Part shown: piece by piece, positions 1 through 8,525 of the stretch
Layout: every line of letters starts with the position of its first letter
Numbering within the stretch: the first letter of the stretch is position 1
NCBI RefSeq assembly: GCF_018854015.1
Contig: NZ_JAAXYO010000012.1
Location: forward strand, 1 to 64,000
DNA length: 64,000 nucleotides
Source of the DNA: Igneacidithiobacillus copahuensis
GTDB lineage: Bacteria; Pseudomonadota; Gammaproteobacteria; Acidithiobacillales; Acidithiobacillaceae
Direction: 5' to 3'
Notes under the pieces: generated by a model
What the model was told of the DNA's origin: nothing
What the model saw: only the letters and a program-made list of their open reading frames with translations
Databases searched by the model: none
Made by a program: the position numbers and the translations under genes

Positions 1-76
1 CAGGACCGTGAAACGCTGCCGCGCCTATGATAGTGGGGGGCCTCCCCCCGCGAAAGTCGGTCACCGCCAGACCCCT
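1..76 (+). rRNA. rrf: 5S ribosomal RNA, 3' part
   Basis: The first 76 bases align by eye with the 3' two thirds of bacterial 5S rRNA. They contain the conserved GTGAAACGC segment, the GATGATAGT segment, the G-rich/C-rich helix arm, the GCGAAAGT loop and the closing ACCGCCAGAC strand. The 5' end of the gene lies before the window. An intrinsic terminator follows within ten bases, so this is the end of an rRNA operon. The exact 3' end is uncertain by one or two bases. Confidence 0.93.
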
Positions 77-84
77 ATACCCAA

Positions 85-116
85 CAACCCCAACTAATCC
101 CTGGGGTTGTTTTTTT
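85..116 (+). terminator. Intrinsic terminator of the rRNA operon
   Basis: CAACCCC (85-91) pairs perfectly with GGGGTTG (103-109) across an 11-base loop and is followed by seven T residues (110-116). This is a standard rho-independent terminator directly behind the 5S gene. Confidence 0.92.
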
Positions 117-135
117 GCGAAGTGCTGCGTACAAT
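107..135 (+). promoter_or_regulatory. Candidate sigma-70 promoter for rimP-nusA operon
   Basis: A good -10 hexamer TACAAT lies at 130-135. Seventeen bases upstream is TTGTTT (107-112), a weak -35 that overlaps the 3' arm and T tract of the rRNA terminator. Initiation would fall near position 142, inside the hairpin at 140-168. The call rests on the hexamers and spacing only. Confidence 0.5.
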
Positions 136-139
136 CGCG

Positions 140-168
140 CAAAAAGTGGGCCAGGTGCCCACTTTTTG
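140..168 (+). terminator. Perfect 12-bp hairpin before rimP, possible attenuator
   Basis: CAAAAAGTGGGC (140-151) pairs without mismatch with GCCCACTTTTTG (157-168) around a five-base loop. The GC part followed by five T residues has the form of an intrinsic terminator. It ends 19 bases before the rimP start, so it may attenuate or insulate the rimP-nusA operon, or act as a 5' stabiliser if transcription starts near 142. Confidence 0.6.
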
Positions 169-187
169 TTTCTGGAAGGTTGCTGTC

Positions 188-634
188 TTGGATAATCGAC
201 TCTTGGAAGGAATTGGAATGCAGGTGGCAGCCATGGGCTGCGAGCTGGTGGACAGCCGCTTGTTGCGTACTGGCCGCCAGATCACTCTGCAGGTCTTCAT
301 CGACAAAGAAGGCGGTGTGGATATCGATGACTGTGCGGCGGTGAGTCGCCAGCTCAGCGTTTGGCTAGACGTCGAAAATCCCATACAAGGGGCATATCGC
401 CTCGAGGTCTCCAGTCCTGGGCTTGATCGCCCTCTGACCAAGGCTGCAGATTATCAGCGTTTTCTGGGCAGCGAAGCGGAAGTTGAGCTGCATGCTTTGC
501 TCGATGGTCGCCGCCGTTGGCGTGGAACATTGGCAGCGGCAGACGAAGAGTCTGTAACCCTGCTTACCGAAGCTGGTGAGCGTAGATTTTTGTACAGCGC
601 AATCCATCGCGCCAAATTGGTACCGCAATGGTAA
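188..634 (+). CDS. rimP: Ribosome maturation factor RimP
   Basis: RimP assists late maturation of the 30S ribosomal subunit. The protein of about 148 residues carries the family signature LEVSSPGLDRPL in its first half and the IDDCAAVSRQ segment before it, and ends in an SH3-like C-terminal domain. I chose the TTG start at 188 because GGAAGG lies eight bases upstream and the resulting length and N-terminus (MDNRLLEGIG) match the family. A longer reading back to 107 would cross the upstream hairpin and rRNA terminator. It is first in the rimP-nusA-infB operon, the usual order in proteobacteria. Confidence 0.93.
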   Translation: MDNRLLEGIGMQVAAMGCELVDSRLLRTGRQITLQVFIDKEGGVDIDDCAAVSRQLSVWLDVENPIQGAYRLEVSSPGLDRPLTKAADYQRFLGSEAEVELHALLDGRRRWRGTLAAADEESVTLLTEAGERRFLYSAIHRAKLVPQW

Positions 635-659
635 GCGTTTTGCTTGAGGGAATCACAGG

Positions 660-2141
660 ATGAGTCGGGAACTTCTATATCTGGCTGATGCGGTCGCGCA
701 TGAAAAGGAAGTCGATCGCGAGGTCATTTTTCAGGCCCTCGAGGCTTCTCTGGTTTCGGCTTCGAAGAAAAAATACGGGCAGGACTGGGATATCAGCGTG
801 GAGTTGGATCGGAAGACCGGCGATTATCTCACCAAACGCTGGTGGACGGTCATCGCTGACGATGACGAAATGACGATTCCCGATCAGGAACTGCACTTGC
901 GGGAGGCCTTGGAAAAGGATCCCGGGGCGGTAGTCGGTGAAAAAATCTATGAAGATCTCCCGGCGGTGGAGTTTGGCCGAATTGCGGCGCAGAGCGCGAA
1001 ACAGGTCATCTTTCAGCGGGTGCGGGACGCAGAGCGGGACCGCATCGTTTCTGATTATGCCTTTCGCAAGGGCGAAATCATTAGCGGACTCGTCAAGCGT
1101 ATGGACAAGGGCAGCGCCATCGTCGATATGGGGCGCGCCGAGGCCATCTTGCCGCGCGACGAGATGATTCCGCGTGAAGCGATTCGGCCGGGTGACCGGA
1201 TCCGCGCCTACCTCAAGGATGTCCGGCGCGTACAAAAAGGGCCGCAGCTTTTCCTGTCGCGCACGGCGCCGGAATTGTTGCTGAAGCTGTTTTCCCAGGA
1301 AGTGCCGGAGATCGCCAACGGCATGATCGATCTTATGGGCGCCGCCCGCGATCCCGGTCTGCGTGCCAAAATGGCCGTGCGTTCGAACGACCCCCGTGTC
1401 GATCCGGTCGGTGCCTGTGTAGGTATGCGCGGTAATCGTGTGCAGACCGTGGTCAATGAGTTGCGCGGCGAGCGTGTCGACATCATCGTTTGGTCCGCTG
1501 ATCCCGCCTCTTTTGTGATCAACGCCCTCTCTCCCGCCGAGGTTTCGAGTATCATCGTTGATGAAAACACCCACAGCATGGACGTTGTGGTAGATGAAGA
1601 TCAACTTTCGCTTGCCATTGGCCGCGGTGGCCAGAATGTACGGCTGGCCAGCCAGCTAACTGGCTGGACCATTAACATTCTGACGCAAGAGGAGGCGCGC
1701 CAGAAGCGCGAGGAAGAGGACGCGCGTTTCCAGGAAGAATTCATTTCCGAGCTGGATATCGAACCCGATCTGGCACGGCTTCTGGTGGAGGAGGGCTTTA
1801 CCTCGCTGGAGGAAGTTGCCTATGTCCCCGCCGCCGAAATGCTCGAAATCGAGGGGCTGAATGAAGAGCTGGTGACCGAGTTGCGGCGCCGTGCTCGCGA
1901 TCGACTACTGAGCAAGGCGATTGCGCAGGAGGAGCAGGTGCATCTTAGTGAACCGGCGGAAGACCTATTGCAGTTGCCGGGGATGGATGAGGCCCTGGCA
2001 CACCAATTGGCCGCCAAGGGCATTGCCACTGCGGAAGATTTGGCAGAACTGGCGGTGGATGAGCTCGAGGAATTGGTGACGATCGATGTTGAGCGCGCCA
2101 AATCCCTGATCATGGCAGCCCGCGCGCCCTGGTTTTCCTGA
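660..2141 (+). CDS. nusA: Transcription termination/antitermination factor NusA
   Basis: NusA binds RNA polymerase and nascent RNA and modulates pausing, termination and antitermination. The 493-residue protein shows an N-terminal polymerase-binding domain (about 1-125), an S1 domain (about 135-200), two KH domains (about 200-345, with the GACVGMRGNRV and LAIGRGGQNVRLA motifs) and two acidic helix-hairpin-helix repeats at the C-terminus (about 365-490). The C-terminal repeats are the form typical of beta- and gamma-proteobacteria. The gene lies 25 bases after rimP. In E. coli NusA autoregulates this operon, so the hairpin upstream of rimP is of interest. Confidence 0.97.
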   Translation: MSRELLYLADAVAHEKEVDREVIFQALEASLVSASKKKYGQDWDISVELDRKTGDYLTKRWWTVIADDDEMTIPDQELHLREALEKDPGAVVGEKIYEDLPAVEFGRIAAQSAKQVIFQRVRDAERDRIVSDYAFRKGEIISGLVKRMDKGSAIVDMGRAEAILPRDEMIPREAIRPGDRIRAYLKDVRRVQKGPQLFLSRTAPELLLKLFSQEVPEIANGMIDLMGAARDPGLRAKMAVRSNDPRVDPVGACVGMRGNRVQTVVNELRGERVDIIVWSADPASFVINALSPAEVSSIIVDENTHSMDVVVDEDQLSLAIGRGGQNVRLASQLTGWTINILTQEEARQKREEEDARFQEEFISELDIEPDLARLLVEEGFTSLEEVAYVPAAEMLEIEGLNEELVTELRRRARDRLLSKAIAQEEQVHLSEPAEDLLQLPGMDEALAHQLAAKGIATAEDLAELAVDELEELVTIDVERAKSLIMAARAPWFS

Positions 2142-2197
2142 ATGCAGAAAAGGGCAAAGCCGGGTTGTCGCGACAGCGAGTGGAGGGACAAGACAGT

Positions 2198-4792
2198 ATG
2201 ACGGTTACAGTTGCGGGTTTCGCGAAAGAGCTACAATTGACCAGTGAGCGCCTTCTGGAGCAGTTCCAGGCGGCAGGTATTGCCAAAGAAACTGCGCAGG
2301 ACAAGGTGACGGAGGAAGACAAGCAGAAACTACTCGGCTTCCTGCGTGGCTCGACGGAGAAGGCCTCCCCGCAACGGATTACCCTCAACCGCACGAGTAC
2401 CAGCGAAATCAAACAAAACGTCGGAGCGGGTAAGTCTCGGACGGTGCAGGTGGAAGTGCGGCGTAAGCGCACCTACGTAAAGCGGGAGGCCTTGCATCCG
2501 GAAGCGGCTGAGGAGACCGCCAGCGGAACAGCGACGACGCCCGCACCGATCCCGGTGGAGCAACCAGCACCGATGGTCGAGCCGACGCCGGAGAGTGTGC
2601 AGGAGCCGCACGTAGAGCCCGAAATCACAGAGCCGGAGGTGGTGTCGGCAGGCGCAGATGCAGAGGCCCCAGAGGCGCCCGTGGCGGAGACGCCCACTAC
2701 GACTCCTCCTGCCAAGGCGGAGCCGAGCGTAGTGGTGCGACGTTCGGAGGGGACGAGGGATATCGCTCCCGAGCGCCGGCGACCGCCCAGCGAGAGAACT
2801 GCTGCCGCTCCGCGCGGGGCGGCGGGTGCTACGCGTCCGGTGGCGCCAGCTCCGGCGCCCAATGCTGCGCCTGCCGGCAAGAAGAAGGCGGCTCCTGGTC
2901 GACGCGACGATGATGACTGGCGTAGCAAGCGGGGTGGGCGACGCGAGGAGCGCGGTTCCGACGCCGCCATGCGCCGCCGGCGCAATGAGAAGAAGACGGG
3001 CTCTGCTGCGGCCAGCGATTTCAGTGCCGCACCGGTAGTGCGCGAGGTACCCATCCCCGAGACCATTACTGTGGGCGAACTGGCCAGCCGCATGGCGGTC
3101 AAGGCCAGTGAGTTGATCAAGGTAATGTTCAAGATGGGGGTGGTGGCGACCATCAATCAGGTGATTGATCAGGATACGGCAGCCATCGTTGTCGAGGAGA
3201 TGGGACACAAGGTGAAGATGGTGACGATTGCCAGTCCCGAGGCCCTGCTGGAAGAAGATGGCGCGGTCGAGGAAGCGGTGATGGTGCGCCGGCCGCCAGT
3301 GGTGACAGTCATGGGTCATGTCGACCATGGCAAGACCTCGCTGCTCGACCGGATCCGCTCGGCGCAGGTGGCCAGCGGCGAGGCGGGAGGGATCACCCAA
3401 CACATCGGCGCCTACCATGTACAGACCGGTAAGGGCATGATTACTTTTCTTGACACTCCCGGCCATGAGGCTTTCACAGCGATGCGTGCGCGCGGTGCAC
3501 AGGCAACGGATATCGTGGTCCTGGTCGTGGCGGCCGACGACGGTGTCAAGCCGCAGACCATCGAAGCGATCCACCACGCCAAGGCGGCAAACGTGCCGAT
3601 GGTGGTGGCGGTGAACAAGATCGACAAACCAGGTGTGGACCCGGACAGGATTCGCCAGGAACTGGCGCAGCAAGACGTGCTGCCAGAAGAGTGGGGCGGA
3701 GACACGCAGTTCGTCAATGTTTCGGCCAAGCAGGGGCTCCATATCGATGCCCTTCTCGATGCCATCCTGTTGCAGGCGGAACTTCTCGATCTAGAGGTAC
3801 AGAGTAATGGTCCGGCCAAGGGCCTGGTCATCGAATCTCGGCTGGATCGCGGGCGCGGTGCGGTGGCAACGGTCCTCGTGCGCCAGGGAACCCTGCATGC
3901 CGGTGATATCGTGCTCGCGGGTGCCCAGTATGGTCGCGTGCGCGCCCTGATCGATGACGGAGGTGCGCAGGTAGAGGAGATTGGGCCTGGCCTGCCGGCG
4001 GAGATTCTCGGACTGAGTGATGTGCCGCAAGCAGGTGACGAAGTGCTGGTGATGACCGACGAGCGCAAGGCACGCGAGGTTGCCCTGTTCCGGCAGGGCA
4101 AGTTCCGCGATGTGCGCTTGGCGAAGAGTGCCAAAGGCAGTTTGGAGAGCCTCTTCGAGGCCGCCAGCGAGGGCGAATTGCAGCAACTCAACCTGCTCAT
4201 CAAGACCGATGTCCAGGGTTCTGCCGAGGCCCTGCGCAGCACCCTCGAGGGGCTCAGCACCAATGATGTCCGGGTGCGGATCATCCATTCCGCGGTTGGC
4301 GGTATCACCGAATCCGACGTCAATCTGGCGCATGCCTCCGGTGCCGTCATCATCGGCTTCAATGTGCGCGCCGAAGCGCAGGCACGACGCCTGATTGAGC
4401 AAAGCGGAGTGGATGTGCGCTACCACAGCGTCATCTACGATGCAGTGGATGAGGTGAAGGCGGCGATGACCGGCATGCTGGCTCCCGAGATTCGCGAGCA
4501 GATCATCGGTCATGCCGAGGTGCGCGAGACCTTCCGCGTGCCGCGCGTGGGTACCATCGCTGGTTGTATGGTGACGGATGGTATTGTCCGGCGTAACGCC
4601 AAGGTGCGGGTGATCCGTCAAGCGGTGGTGATCCACACTGGGGAAATGGATTCGCTACGACGCTTCAAGGACGACGCGCGGGAGGTCCGTGAGGGTTTCG
4701 AGTGCGGCATTGGCGTGCGTAATTTCAACGATATCAAGGTCGGCGACGTGATCGAGGCCTTTGAGACGATTGAAGTAGCGCGTACTCTTTGA
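2198..4792 (+). CDS. infB: Translation initiation factor IF-2
   Basis: IF-2 is the GTPase that delivers initiator tRNA to the 30S subunit and promotes subunit joining. The 864-residue protein has a short N-terminal IF2-N fold, a long low-complexity Ala/Pro/Glu/Arg linker (about 90-260), a second IF2-N region, and the G domain with GHVDHGKT near residue 375, DTPGHE, and NKID near 473. C-terminal beta-barrel domains follow. The ATG at 2198 has GGAGGG ten bases upstream and gives the expected MTVTVAGFAKEL start. An in-frame TTG at 2165 lacks support. It follows nusA in the standard operon. Confidence 0.97.
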   Translation: MTVTVAGFAKELQLTSERLLEQFQAAGIAKETAQDKVTEEDKQKLLGFLRGSTEKASPQRITLNRTSTSEIKQNVGAGKSRTVQVEVRRKRTYVKREALHPEAAEETASGTATTPAPIPVEQPAPMVEPTPESVQEPHVEPEITEPEVVSAGADAEAPEAPVAETPTTTPPAKAEPSVVVRRSEGTRDIAPERRRPPSERTAAAPRGAAGATRPVAPAPAPNAAPAGKKKAAPGRRDDDDWRSKRGGRREERGSDAAMRRRRNEKKTGSAAASDFSAAPVVREVPIPETITVGELASRMAVKASELIKVMFKMGVVATINQVIDQDTAAIVVEEMGHKVKMVTIASPEALLEEDGAVEEAVMVRRPPVVTVMGHVDHGKTSLLDRIRSAQVASGEAGGITQHIGAYHVQTGKGMITFLDTPGHEAFTAMRARGAQATDIVVLVVAADDGVKPQTIEAIHHAKAANVPMVVAVNKIDKPGVDPDRIRQELAQQDVLPEEWGGDTQFVNVSAKQGLHIDALLDAILLQAELLDLEVQSNGPAKGLVIESRLDRGRGAVATVLVRQGTLHAGDIVLAGAQYGRVRALIDDGGAQVEEIGPGLPAEILGLSDVPQAGDEVLVMTDERKAREVALFRQGKFRDVRLAKSAKGSLESLFEAASEGELQQLNLLIKTDVQGSAEALRSTLEGLSTNDVRVRIIHSAVGGITESDVNLAHASGAVIIGFNVRAEAQARRLIEQSGVDVRYHSVIYDAVDEVKAAMTGMLAPEIREQIIGHAEVRETFRVPRVGTIAGCMVTDGIVRRNAKVRVIRQAVVIHTGEMDSLRRFKDDAREVREGFECGIGVRNFNDIKVGDVIEAFETIEVARTL

Positions 4793-4802
4793 GGTACCTC
4801 GG

Positions 4803-5183
4803 ATGAGCACCCCGCATCAGCGCAGCTATCCGCGCAGCGACCGCATCGCCCAACTCCTGCAGACGGAGATTGCCGCCCTGCTGCCCCGGCTGCACGGACT
4901 GGCGGGCGTCGGCTTGCTGCCCAGCATTACCGAAATACATCTGGCGCCGGACTTGCGCCAGGCAACGGTGATGTTTTCGCTGATGGATGGCCCTGGGCGT
5001 GCGGACTTGGTGCGCGAGCGCTTGCAAGAGGAGGCTGGAGAAATTCGCCAGATTCTTGGTAAAAAGCTGCATCTGCGGCGTATCCCGCCCCTGCATTTCG
5101 CCTATGATGTGCGCTTCGATCGTGATGCCGAGATGGCAGAACTCCTTGCGCATCTGCCGCCGGCGCCGGAGGATGAGGCATGA
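4803..5183 (+). CDS. rbfA: Ribosome-binding factor A
   Basis: RbfA is a small KH-fold factor that binds the 16S 5' helix region and helps 17S rRNA processing, especially in the cold. The 126-residue product has the family features: an N-terminal R-x-x-R-I-A-x-L-L-Q-x-E-I helix, a central beta sheet and the conserved LHLRRIPPLHFAYD segment. It sits ten bases behind infB, and its stop overlaps the truB start (ATGA), which indicates translational coupling. Confidence 0.95.
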   Translation: MSTPHQRSYPRSDRIAQLLQTEIAALLPRLHGLAGVGLLPSITEIHLAPDLRQATVMFSLMDGPGRADLVRERLQEEAGEIRQILGKKLHLRRIPPLHFAYDVRFDRDAEMAELLAHLPPAPEDEA

Positions 5184-6064
5184 GTGCCTGCAGCGACGGA
5201 ATTCTTCTGCTCGACAAGCCCGCAGGGATCAGCTCCAATGCCGCCCTGCAGCGTGCCAAGCGGATCATGGGCGTGCGCAAGGCCGGGCATACGGGCACTC
5301 TCGACCCCTTCGCCACCGGGTTGCTGATCCTCCTGTTTGGACAGGCAACCAAAGTCTCCGATTATTTGCTCAATGCCGACAAACGCTACCGGGCTACTTT
5401 GCGGCTGGGGCAAGAGACGAACACCGGGGATCGCGAAGGCGAGGTCGTGGCAAGCGGGCGCGTGGATTTTGATCAGCCGCAACTGGATGCCGCCCTTTCC
5501 CAGTTCCGCGGGCGCATCTCCCAGATTCCCCCCATGTTTTCTGCCATCAAGCGCGATGGTCAGCCGCTCTACCGTCTGGCGCGCAAAGGGGTGGAAATAG
5601 AGCGCGAGGCGCGCAGCGTCGAAATCTACTCCCTTGATTTGCTCTCTTGGGCTGGTGATGAACTCGTACTCGACATCCATTGTTCCAAGGGTACCTATGT
5701 GCGCAGCCTGGCCCAGGATCTTGGGCGTCTGCTTGGCTGCGGTGCGCATATTCGTGAGTTGCGACGGCTCAGCTCCGGCAGTTTTTCCATCGATGCTGCC
5801 TACGATCTTGACCGCCTTGCGGCGGCACGAGAGGCCGATCAGTGCCCATTGCAGGCGATGGATCTGGCGCTGCAGGATTTGCCGGCGGTGACCTTGACGG
5901 AAAACACCGCATACTATGTTCGACAAGGCCAGGGGGTGGTGATTGCCCATGCCCCAGCTCCGGGCCGGATTCGCCTTTACGGACCGCAGGCACAGTTTTT
6001 GGGTCTGGGAGAGGTGATGGAGGATGGCAAGGTGGCGCCGCGTCGCCTGATGGGCGTAAACTAG
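5180..6064 (+). CDS. truB: tRNA pseudouridine(55) synthase TruB
   Basis: TruB converts U55 of tRNA to pseudouridine in the T loop. The 294-residue protein carries the catalytic motif HTGTLDPFATG, with Asp42 as the expected nucleophile, the GILLLDKPAGISS N-terminal motif and the CSKGTYVRSLAQDLG motif near 175. A C-terminal PUA-like part is present. The start overlaps the rbfA stop by four bases. Confidence 0.97.
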   Translation: MSACSDGILLLDKPAGISSNAALQRAKRIMGVRKAGHTGTLDPFATGLLILLFGQATKVSDYLLNADKRYRATLRLGQETNTGDREGEVVASGRVDFDQPQLDAALSQFRGRISQIPPMFSAIKRDGQPLYRLARKGVEIEREARSVEIYSLDLLSWAGDELVLDIHCSKGTYVRSLAQDLGRLLGCGAHIRELRRLSSGSFSIDAAYDLDRLAAAREADQCPLQAMDLALQDLPAVTLTENTAYYVRQGQGVVIAHAPAPGRIRLYGPQAQFLGLGEVMEDGKVAPRRLMGVN

Positions 6065-6102
6065 GAATATTTTCCAGATTGATTGCGTAGGAGAAGTACA
6101 AG

Positions 6103-6372
6103 ATGTCCCTGACTCGTGAAGTGAAGTCCGACGTGGTGAAGGCCTATGCCACGCATCCCAGCGACACCGGTTCGCCGGAAGTGCAAGTCGCCTTGTTGAC
6201 CACCCGCATTGAAGGTCTTTCTGAGCACTTCAAGGCGCACCACCATGATCACCATTCCCGCCAGGGCCTGTTGAAGATGGTCGGGCAGCGTCGCAAGCTG
6301 CTGGACTACCTCAAGAAGAATGACTACGAGCGCTATCGCTCTTTGATCGAACGTCTGGGTCTGCGTAAGTAA
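6103..6372 (+). CDS. rpsO: 30S ribosomal protein S15
   Basis: S15 binds the central domain of 16S rRNA and is a primary assembly protein. The 89-residue length is exact for the family. The SDTGSPEVQVALLT motif and the HHHDHHSRQGLLKMVGQRRKLLDYLK segment are diagnostic. GGAGAAG lies upstream of the ATG. It is followed after 24 bases by pnp, the classic rpsO-pnp pair. Confidence 0.98.
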   Translation: MSLTREVKSDVVKAYATHPSDTGSPEVQVALLTTRIEGLSEHFKAHHHDHHSRQGLLKMVGQRRKLLDYLKKNDYERYRSLIERLGLRK

Positions 6373-6396
6373 TTCACCAACTTCGGGGAGAGTCTC

Positions 6397-8478
6397 TTGA
6401 GCATCGTGCGGAAAGAAGTGCAATTTGGGGGCCGGACGCTGGTCCTGGAAACGGGACGGATGGCTCGCCAGGCCGATGGCGCGGTGTTGGTCAGCAGCGG
6501 CGATAGTGTGGTGCTGGTCACTGCGGTAGGGCGGCGCGACTTGAAGCCAGGCCAGGATTTCTTTCCGCTGACGGTGAATTATCAGGAAAAGACCTACGCT
6601 GCAGGGAAGATCCCCGGCGGCTTTTTCAAGCGGGAAGGGCGCCCCTCCGAAAAGGAAACGCTGACTTCCCGTCTTATCGACCGCCCGATTCGTCCGCTCT
6701 TTCCCAAGGGATTCATGCACGAAGTGCAGGTGATTGCTACGGTCCTCTCGGTCGATGGCGAACAGGATCCCGATATCCTGGCCATGATTGGCAGCTCGGC
6801 GGCTTTGGCTGTTTCCGGTATTCCCTTCGACGGTCCCATCGGCGCCGCACGCGTCGGCTATCGGGACGGCGAGTATCTGCTCAATCCGAGCTTTGCAGAA
6901 CTGCAGGGCTCGGAGCTCGATCTAGTGGTGGCTGGCACGGAGTCGGCGGTGCTGATGGTGGAGTCCGAAGCCAAGGGTCTGTCCGAAAAGGTCATGCTCG
7001 AGGCTGTCATGTTTGGCCACGCCAGCTTTCAGCCCGTCATCGCTACTATCAATGAGCTGGCGGCGGCGACCGGGAAGGAGCGCTGGGATTGGCAGGCGCC
7101 CAGCAAGGATGCGGAGTTGCACGCCGCCGTGGTTGCCGAGGCGCGCGATGCCCTGCAAGCGGCCTATCAGCTGATGGAAAAGCAGGCACGCAGCAAGCGC
7201 CTGGAAGAAGTCCGTGCGGCCACAGTCGCTGCTCTTGCAGCGGAGGACGCCAGCCGCGTCGATGCCGTGCGCGCTGCGCTGAAATCGATCGAGACCGAGA
7301 TCGTCCGCGGTCGGGTTCTCGACGGTGCCCCGCGCATCGATGGACGCGATCGTTTCACCGTGCGTCCCATCAGCATCGAAGTCGGCGTGTTGCCCCGCAC
7401 CCATGGTTCGGCACTCTTCACGCGTGGCGAGACCCAGGCCCTGGTGACGGCCACCCTCGGCACCAAGAGCGACGAACAGATCGTCGATGCTCTGCACGGT
7501 GAAAGTCGCGATCGCTTCCTGCTGCACTACAACTTTCCGCCGTTCTCTACTGGTGAAACGGGCATGGTGGGTTCGCCCAAGCGGCGGGAAATTGGCCATG
7601 GACGCCTTGCCAAGCGTGCCATCGCTGCGGTTCTGCCGTCCGAATCGGAGTTTCCCTATAGTCTTCGGGTGGTTTCGGAAATCCTGGAATCCAACGGTTC
7701 TTCCAGCATGGCATCGGTCTGCGGCGCCTCTCTGGCGCTGATGGATGCCGGGGTTCCCCTGCGGGCGCCGGTCGCCGGTGTGGCCATGGGCTTGATCAAG
7801 GAAGGCGAACGTTTTGCGGTCTTGACCGATATCCTCGGCGACGAAGATCATCTGGGAGACATGGATTTCAAGGTTGCAGGCACGGAATCCGGCGTTACGG
7901 CCCTGCAGATGGACATCAAGATTCAGGGTATTACCCGCGAGATCATGGCGCAGGCGCTGGAGCAGGCCTTGGCTGGGCGTTTGCACATTCTCGGCTTGAT
8001 GAAGGATGTGCTCGACCATGGGCGGGAAACCCTGTCCCAACATGCACCACGCATCATCAGCATCCGCATCAATCCGGATCGCATCCGAGACGTGATTGGG
8101 CCGGGCGGCAAGATCATCCGCGCGCTGACGGAAGAAACAGGAGCTACCGTCGACATCCAGGACGATGGTCTGGTGACCATTGCCTCCGTCGACGGGGCTT
8201 CCGGGGAAGAGGCCAAGCGGCGCATTCAGCTCCTTACCGCTGATGTCGAGGTTGGCGTGATCTATGACGGTAAGGTGGCGAAGATCATGGACTTCGGTGC
8301 CTTCGTTACGATTCTGCCCGGTCGCGATGGTCTGTTGCACATCTCGCAAATCAGCGCCGAACGCGTCAATGACGTGCACGACTACGTCAAGGAAGGGCAA
8401 ACCGTGCGCGTCAAGGTTCTGGAGGTGGACCGCCAGGGCAAGATCAAGCTGAGCATGAAGGATATCCCCCAATCCTGA
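6397..8478 (+). CDS. pnp: Polyribonucleotide nucleotidyltransferase (PNPase)
   Basis: PNPase is the phosphorolytic 3'-5' exoribonuclease of the RNA degradosome. The 693-residue protein has two RNase PH domains (about 1-220 and 310-540, with the FFPLTVNYQEKTYAAGKIPGG-type region and the SDGSSSMAS-like active-site stretch SNGSSSMASVCG) separated by a helical domain. A KH domain (IRDVIGPGGKIIRALTEETG, about 565) and a C-terminal S1 domain (about 620-690) follow. The start is TTG at 6397 with GGGGAGAG just upstream; the start residues SIVRKEVQFGG fit the family. Confidence 0.97.
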   Translation: MSIVRKEVQFGGRTLVLETGRMARQADGAVLVSSGDSVVLVTAVGRRDLKPGQDFFPLTVNYQEKTYAAGKIPGGFFKREGRPSEKETLTSRLIDRPIRPLFPKGFMHEVQVIATVLSVDGEQDPDILAMIGSSAALAVSGIPFDGPIGAARVGYRDGEYLLNPSFAELQGSELDLVVAGTESAVLMVESEAKGLSEKVMLEAVMFGHASFQPVIATINELAAATGKERWDWQAPSKDAELHAAVVAEARDALQAAYQLMEKQARSKRLEEVRAATVAALAAEDASRVDAVRAALKSIETEIVRGRVLDGAPRIDGRDRFTVRPISIEVGVLPRTHGSALFTRGETQALVTATLGTKSDEQIVDALHGESRDRFLLHYNFPPFSTGETGMVGSPKRREIGHGRLAKRAIAAVLPSESEFPYSLRVVSEILESNGSSSMASVCGASLALMDAGVPLRAPVAGVAMGLIKEGERFAVLTDILGDEDHLGDMDFKVAGTESGVTALQMDIKIQGITREIMAQALEQALAGRLHILGLMKDVLDHGRETLSQHAPRIISIRINPDRIRDVIGPGGKIIRALTEETGATVDIQDDGLVTIASVDGASGEEAKRRIQLLTADVEVGVIYDGKVAKIMDFGAFVTILPGRDGLLHISQISAERVNDVHDYVKEGQTVRVKVLEVDRQGKIKLSMKDIPQS

Positions 8479-8525
8479 GCCCGCAGCCCTTGTCGCAGCG
8501 ACTGCCGCTGGCGTGTCGGGAGTCG

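Noticed and set aside
675..1604. Long minus-strand open frame opposite nusA (309 codons)
   Set aside because: It is antisense to a certain gene, has no recognisable motifs and reflects the GC-rich codon usage of nusA.
2330..3742. Minus-strand open frame of 470 codons opposite infB
   Set aside because: Low-complexity antisense shadow of the IF-2 linker and G domain, with no family motifs.
6922..8472. Minus-strand open frame of 516 codons opposite pnp
   Set aside because: Entirely antisense to the PNPase coding sequence, with a composition typical of a shadow frame.
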